Shown here piece by piece: positions 59,797 to 64,000 of a DNA stretch of 64,000 nt (positions are counted from its first letter, which is position 1; the number at the start of each line of letters is the position of its first letter). The notes below the pieces were generated by a model. The model was not told the origin of the DNA. It ran no database searches and saw only the letters and a program-made list of their open reading frames with translations. This stretch comes from Alteromonas naphthalenivorans. Lineage in GTDB: Bacteria > Pseudomonadota > Gammaproteobacteria > Enterobacterales > Alteromonadaceae. A program made the position numbers and the translations under genes. The stretch is taken from the NCBI RefSeq assembly GCF_000213655.1, contig NC_015554.1, positions 992,001 through 1,056,000 of the forward strand, in the 5' to 3' direction.

Positions 59797-62700
59797 TTAT
59801 AAATAATCAAAGTAGAAAGGTTTGGTCAAAGTTTTTGCGTGAGCTTTCAAAGTACCATTTATTTTAGAAGTATTGTTAGTACATTGACTCGCAAAAAAAT
59901 GCGGTAAAATTGCATCGGGGTGATAAGATTTTTCGACGATTTTCGATGTGGTAAGTTGAAGCTCATGACAAAGTAAACTTTTGCGCTCATCGGTAAAAAT
60001 GTTTTCACTTCTAATAAATTGAGATAATATTTTTTTTGTTTTTAAACTATATTCTGTAAAGCTTGGCTCACGGGACTTTAATGAAGACTCAATAATTTCT
60101 GGGGTAATTGAGCGTATATATTTTTGAATTTGAGTAATAATTTCCCAGTGCGAATTCATTTGAAAGTATTCAATTAAGGGAAAAAGTATCCATTCTGCAT
60201 TAGATGCAATTACCTTGGCTAATACCTGCTGAGCATCAATAGAGCTTTTAAAACTTGAATCACTTACTAGTAAAAGTGCTTCTATACGAAAAAAAGCCAA
60301 TTGCCATTCACTGTTGTTAATATCTTGCGAGATCGCCTGTTTTACAATTATATAACTTTTCTCTAGTGTTGTGCCGTAGTTTTTTTTCAGCATTAACTTT
60401 TTAGCTAAGAGCGCTTTTTGAACAAGAACTGCAACATAAGGTTCAATGGCGGCAGCATTAGAACTATGAAGTATATATATATCTTCAAAAGCTTGTTCAG
60501 CATCCTCGTACAATCCATAAGCTTTTTCATATTCCCCAGTATGAACAGTAGCCGACGCTATCCACGACAGGGTATCGGCAGCATAAAGTTGAGCATCAAG
60601 ATCATCAGGGTTTTGTTCAGCGATATATTGTTTGAGCTTTAGTGATGCACTGAAGTATTCAATCGACTTACTAAATTCGAAGTTTTCATATTCAAGAGAG
60701 CCCAAAGAGTTTTGTGCGTAGGCCACTTCTAGCATAGCGTCTGTATTGTCTGGGGCTATTGATAGCATACGTTCGCTATAAGCTAAGTAACGCTCGAATG
60801 CCGTTCTGGCTATGTCCATCAAGCCATCGTTATAAGCGATGTGGCCCAACCAAAATGCGTTTGCACCCGCGGCTTTAAGTAGCTCGAAGTGATTGGGTGC
60901 ATCGCTCAACAGCGCCTTTATATGTACATCGGCTTCTTCGTAAGCTTCTTTCGCGGTGGCTACATCGTCTCTATAAAATCGTACTTCTGCCATAGCTTGC
61001 AGTGAAAGCGCATGTTGAAAACGCAATTCGAAACTCGCTTTTGGCGGGCTAATGGTAAAAAATCCATATTCACTCGTTTGCTGAGCTTGTTCAACATAAC
61101 TCAGTGCTTGTTCGCTGATACCTTCCAATAAGTCCATACGTTTTACGCTACGTAGTTTATTGGCAAAGTCACCTATCATATAGCCCATTAAATTTTCAGC
61201 TTCTAATCGCTTCCTTTCGGCCAGTTGTTGCGATTGCTGACTTTGTAGCATGGCACCAAATGAAACTACGGTTAAACAAGCAAGGGCTGCAAAGGTAACC
61301 CCGCGAATAACCCGTTTGCGTTGCACCGTTTTCTGTGACGCCCGAATGAGCGCTAATTCGTCATTCGTCAGTGTTAAGCTAGTGTCGGCTTTTAACGCCA
61401 AAGCATCAGTTAAGGGCTTACCTTGTGTAAGTAAAAACGCCTTACTTTTGTTATCTTGCAGCCATTGTTTGGTTTGTTGTTCTAATCTGCCTTTGCTTAC
61501 CAGCGCGCTTTGGTGTTGTTGAATCCAACCTTGTACTCGCTGCCAGCGCCTAAGGACGGCTTCATGCGCCACTTTAAAGCAGGCTTTGTCTTGATAAAGG
61601 TGCGATACAAATAACCGATGCTCTACCATTAGCTCGACAAAGTTTTTCTCGTTATCGTTACTAAGCTCACTCCACAATGCGGTGCGGCTGGTTAAGTTAC
61701 TGCCATCTTGGGTAAGCGTTACAATTAGAGGAAGCACGCGGTCGAGTGCAGTTTTCACTAACACCGGCATCTGTTGGTAAAGCTGTTCAGCTTTGTGGCC
61801 AATTGCGCCTTCTATACCGCCCAACTGTTTGTAGGTACTAACTTGCAGCAAGTTGGCTGTTCGCTGCAAGTACAGTTCTTGTAAGGTGTATTGTAATAAT
61901 GGAAGACAGTTGGGTTCTGCCGCGGCATCGGTAAGTATAATGTCGTCTAACGTAACATCGGTATGGTTATCTTCTTCCCACTCTAGCCCTGCGGCAATAG
62001 CTGGAAGGCGTATCATTTGGCTTAATTCACTGGCCGAAGGGGGCGTAAGGTCGAAATGTGCTCCACGCTCTTTATTTTTCATTAGGGTGGGGTAGGCAGC
62101 TAAGTGATGGTAAAAATCATTCCGACATACTAAAAGCATTAAAATGAAGCCACTTTCTGCTAATGCTTCAAGCAGCGTAAACACCGCTTCCTTTTGGGTA
62201 CTATCAACATGGTTAGTGGCCAAATAGGCTTCAAGGCGATCGAGTACTATTACATAGCAAGGGAAAGCGACGTTATTGTACTGGCTTGCAGTTGTAAGTT
62301 TAGTTTTCGCTAAATGAATAACCGGCTTAGGGTCGCGTTTCAGTTTTGCCGCTAATGAATCGGCACTTTCCCCTTCAAACAACGGGGCATCGTTGATATC
62401 CCAATCTAACATACAGGCGGCAAGTTCTTCCACAATCTGTGCCGTCTGAATATCTGCAATATCAATACTGGCGTAATCGATGGCATGAACACCATTGGCG
62501 CCCTTGTTGTTTAATAACCTAGGTAATAAACCTGCGTGCACTAACGAGCTTTTACCTGAACCGCTAGGGCCGATAATAAGGGTAAAAGGGCGTTTTTTGG
62601 TAAATTGATCCGAAAGCCTAGCCAGTAAATTTTTTACTGCCGCATTTCTACCGTAATACACTTGGCTTTCTTGTTGCGTAAACGCGGTTAAACCAGGGAA

Positions 62701-63066
62701 CGGAGATTGACCCTGCCAATCGGTTTCGGCGGCACGTGTTTGTTCATCTTCTAAAAACTGAACATCGGCAATAACCCGATAACCTCGTTTACGTATGGTT
62801 TCTATAAAAGAAGGGGCACTGGCTTTATCACCTAATGCTTTACGTAATTGGGTTATGGTTTTATGAATAGGGTTATCGCCAACGGGCGCGTCTGGCCAGC
62901 ACTGGGTAATAATGTCGTCGGCGCTAACCACTTCACCCGCTTGCTGACACAATAGCAATAGAACGTCCATTGCTTTGGGTTCAACGGTGCGCTTCGTTTT
63001 ACCTAATATAAGGGTGTTTGAGGCTGGCTCTACTTGCCAGTCGCCCAAATAAAATTGCTTCAACAT
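59797..63066 (-). CDS. membrane winged-helix regulator with nSTAND NTPase and TPR domains
   Basis: The 1089 aa product (ATG at 63066; a TTG at 63093 would add 9 residues) has an OmpR/CadC-type winged helix at about 1-100 (KAMDVLLLLCQQAGEVVSAD, IETIRKRGYRVIADV), then an nSTAND NTPase from about 125 with Walker A IIGPSGSGKSS (165-175) and Walker B YVIVLDRLEAY. One membrane helix lies near residue 600 (GVTFAALACLTVVSFGAML). The C-terminal 480 residues are TPR-like helical repeats, outside if the winged helix is inside. It is likely a one-component sensor that binds DNA from the membrane. It heads an operon with two small proteins. Confidence 0.82.
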   Translation of the reverse strand: MLKQFYLGDWQVEPASNTLILGKTKRTVEPKAMDVLLLLCQQAGEVVSADDIITQCWPDAPVGDNPIHKTITQLRKALGDKASAPSFIETIRKRGYRVIADVQFLEDEQTRAAETDWQGQSPFPGLTAFTQQESQVYYGRNAAVKNLLARLSDQFTKKRPFTLIIGPSGSGKSSLVHAGLLPRLLNNKGANGVHAIDYASIDIADIQTAQIVEELAACMLDWDINDAPLFEGESADSLAAKLKRDPKPVIHLAKTKLTTASQYNNVAFPCYVIVLDRLEAYLATNHVDSTQKEAVFTLLEALAESGFILMLLVCRNDFYHHLAAYPTLMKNKERGAHFDLTPPSASELSQMIRLPAIAAGLEWEEDNHTDVTLDDIILTDAAAEPNCLPLLQYTLQELYLQRTANLLQVSTYKQLGGIEGAIGHKAEQLYQQMPVLVKTALDRVLPLIVTLTQDGSNLTSRTALWSELSNDNEKNFVELMVEHRLFVSHLYQDKACFKVAHEAVLRRWQRVQGWIQQHQSALVSKGRLEQQTKQWLQDNKSKAFLLTQGKPLTDALALKADTSLTLTNDELALIRASQKTVQRKRVIRGVTFAALACLTVVSFGAMLQSQQSQQLAERKRLEAENLMGYMIGDFANKLRSVKRMDLLEGISEQALSYVEQAQQTSEYGFFTISPPKASFELRFQHALSLQAMAEVRFYRDDVATAKEAYEEADVHIKALLSDAPNHFELLKAAGANAFWLGHIAYNDGLMDIARTAFERYLAYSERMLSIAPDNTDAMLEVAYAQNSLGSLEYENFEFSKSIEYFSASLKLKQYIAEQNPDDLDAQLYAADTLSWIASATVHTGEYEKAYGLYEDAEQAFEDIYILHSSNAAAIEPYVAVLVQKALLAKKLMLKKNYGTTLEKSYIIVKQAISQDINNSEWQLAFFRIEALLLVSDSSFKSSIDAQQVLAKVIASNAEWILFPLIEYFQMNSHWEIITQIQKYIRSITPEIIESSLKSREPSFTEYSLKTKKILSQFIRSENIFTDERKSLLCHELQLTTSKIVEKSYHPDAILPHFFASQCTNNTSKINGTLKAHAKTLTKPFYFDYL

Positions 63067-63260
63067 GTATTCAATTTGCTCAAAAGAAACCAATCAGAAC
63101 AAACCTAACCTACTTTAGTTGTAAGGTAAACGAGTTACGCTGAGTTAGCACTACATTGGAACTATAAAAGTTAACTAAAAATACCTTTAAATTTTAATAA
63201 TATAAAAAATATTAACAAAAAGTGAAATTTGATCCTCACCCCCTAGGTCTATACTACTAC

Positions 63261-63277
63261 ACGTGCTTACCGCACGT
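63261..63277 (+). promoter_or_regulatory. leader of the EGKCG precursor gene
   Basis: The 245-bp divergent spacer holds a TATACT hexamer at 63250-63255 with a poor -35, and an ACGTGC/GCACGT hairpin at 63261-63277 in the presumed 5' leader. No metal-regulator operator could be recognised with confidence. Confidence 0.3.
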
Positions 63278-63311
63278 TAAAACCAGACTTATACTTTTGA
63301 GGGTAGATAAA

Positions 63312-63848
63312 ATGAAACAAATTAAAAAATCTTCTGTTGCTACGGCACTCGGTGCGGTTGTTATTGGCTCGTTAGCATCTACGGTTGCTATGGCTGAAGT
63401 TAACCCATTTTCAATGCAGTCATTAGAATCTGGCTATAGCCAATTCGCTGCTGAAGGTAAATGCGGCGAAGGCAAGTGCGGTGGTGATAAAGCTGCCAAA
63501 TCTGCAGATGGCAAAGCAGCTGAAGGTAAGTGCGGCGAAGGTAAGTGTGGTGGCGACAAAGCGGCGAAAGCAACCGAAGGTAAATGTGGTGAAGGCAAGT
63601 GCGGCGGCGATAAAGCAGCTAGCATGGCTGAAGGTAAAATGGAAAAAGCCAAAGAAGGCAAGTGTGGTGAAGGCAAGTGCGGTGGCGATAAAGCAGCTAG
63701 TATGGCTGAAGGTAAAATGGAAAAAGCCAAAGAAGGCAAGTGTGGTGAAGGCAAGTGCGGTGGCGATAAGGCAGCTAGCATGGCTGAAGGTAAAATGGAA
63801 AAAGCTAAAGAAGGAAAATGTGGTGAAGGTAAATGCGGTAGCATGTAA
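63312..63848 (+). CDS. HvfA-like RiPP precursor with twelve EGKCG motifs
   Basis: The ATG at 63312 (MKQIKKSSVATALGAVVIGS) is preceded by GAGGG; an upstream frame from 63222 is non-coding leader. The 178 aa product has a signal peptide cut after AMA (28), a short spacer, then six paired motifs EGKCGEGKCG starting at residues 48, 71, 89, 115, 141 and 167, giving twelve cysteines. EGKCG is the motif that MNIO (DUF692) enzymes convert to copper-binding oxazolone/thioamide groups in Haemophilus HvfA. The next gene begins like such an enzyme. The last repeats are 26 residues (78 bp) long and almost identical in DNA. Confidence 0.88.
   Translation: MKQIKKSSVATALGAVVIGSLASTVAMAEVNPFSMQSLESGYSQFAAEGKCGEGKCGGDKAAKSADGKAAEGKCGEGKCGGDKAAKATEGKCGEGKCGGDKAASMAEGKMEKAKEGKCGEGKCGGDKAASMAEGKMEKAKEGKCGEGKCGGDKAASMAEGKMEKAKEGKCGEGKCGSM
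63576..63848 (+). repeat. 78-bp tandem repeats within the EGKCG precursor gene
   Basis: Units at 63576-63653, 63654-63731 and 63732-63809, plus a half unit to 63848, differ at only a few bases. They encode EGKCGEGKCGGDKAASMAEG followed by KMEKAK. The near-identity points to recent expansion by slippage or recombination. Confidence 0.9.
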
Positions 63849-63868
63849 CGCTACGGCAAGTGCAGTAT

Positions 63869-63896
63869 AAAAAGGCCGTCATTCGATGGCCTTTTT
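63869..63896 (+). terminator. terminator or attenuator between precursor and MNIO genes
   Basis: AAAAAGGCCGTC (63869-63880) pairs with GATGGCCTTTTT (63885-63896) with one G-U pair and an ATTC loop. It should make the precursor transcript more abundant than the enzyme transcript. Confidence 0.75.
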
Positions 63897-63918
63897 AGTG
63901 TGAAATTGGGGTGGAATA

Positions 63919-64000
63919 ATGAAGCATATTCAAGGTGCAGGTTTAGGTTTTCGTCGCGAGATGTTAGATGAAGTGTTACCAACACTGCCTAGCGAGGTCG
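63919..64000 (+). CDS. DUF692 family MNIO enzyme, HvfB-like (N-terminal part, cut by window edge)
   Basis: The frame from the ATG at 63919 stays open to the window end and reads MKHIQGAGLGFRREMLDEVL then PTLPSEV. GAGLGxRRE near the N-terminus is characteristic of DUF692 proteins, multinuclear iron enzymes that modify cysteines in RiPP precursors. GGGGTGG lies before the start. Only 27 codons are visible, so the call rests on this motif plus the EGKCG precursor gene just upstream. Confidence 0.8.
   Translation, partial: MKHIQGAGLGFRREMLDEVLPTLPSEV

Noticed and set aside
63230..63255. TGATCC upstream of the EGKCG gene as an ECF promoter like that of the ChrR locus
   Set aside because: No matching -10 at 18 bp; the hexamer alone is likely by chance.
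63222..63311. Upstream extension of the EGKCG precursor
   Set aside because: It would put 30 residues before a clear signal peptide and runs through a promoter-like TATACT and a hairpin.
63434..63870. Long open frames on the opposite strand and in another frame of the EGKCG gene
   Set aside because: They are shadows produced by the 78-bp coding repeats; the signal peptide and EGKCG motifs are in the frame from 63312.

Overview
This window is chromosomal DNA from a marine gammaproteobacterium, most likely the genus Alteromonas or a close relative. The reasons are the rseABC-lepAB-rnc-era order, a PomAB-type (probably sodium-driven) flagellar stator, an exosortase/PEP-CTERM locus with PrsT, the 16S sequence, and moderate GC content. 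No species name can be given from the sequence alone. Almost all of it is core chromosome. No insertion sequence, prophage, integrase or CRISPR array was found.

Layout. 1-6929: tail of rpoE, then rseA-rseB-rseC (envelope stress), lepA-lepB, rnc-era. 7080-16856: pdxH, a TatD-type hydrolase, ytjB/serB, radA flanked by two PilZ genes, ettA. 17069-28999: lpxD, glyA, nrdR, the riboflavin genes ribD-ribE-ribBA-ribH, nusB, thiL, pgpA, and on the other strand xseB-ispA-dxs. 29271-30964: pomA-pomB. 31090-37824: a probable photooxidative-stress locus made of an ECF sigma factor, its ChrR-type zinc anti-sigma factor, and a divergent five-gene operon for lipid modification (SnoaL-like, SDR, FAD oxidoreductase, DUF1365, Cfa). 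37931-43319: bamD, rluD, pgeF, clpB with a heat-shock promoter. 43424-48246: prsT and two PEP-CTERM surface proteins. 48498-49331: pssA.

49439-55919 is a complete rRNA operon: three tandem promoters, boxA leader, 16S, tRNA-Ala, tRNA-Ile, 23S, 5S, terminator. The 23S gene carries an extra segment of about 110 nt in helix 25. Behind the operon lies a decayed second 5S-terminator unit that ends in seven exact 14-bp tandem repeats (55920-56400).

The right end is the accessory part. It holds a secreted EF-hand protein, a PAS-GGDEF diguanylate cyclase, and an operon with a large membrane winged-helix/nSTAND/TPR regulator and two small proteins sharing a DPQIIN tail. One of those two small genes has a homopolymer frameshift in its signal peptide. 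Last comes a probable copper-related RiPP locus: an HvfA-like precursor with twelve EGKCG motifs, followed by the start of a DUF692/MNIO enzyme gene cut by the window edge.

The strongest candidates for new biology are the multi-repeat EGKCG precursor with its MNIO enzyme, the nSTAND regulator operon, the helix-25 insertion, and the decayed 5S with its repeat array.
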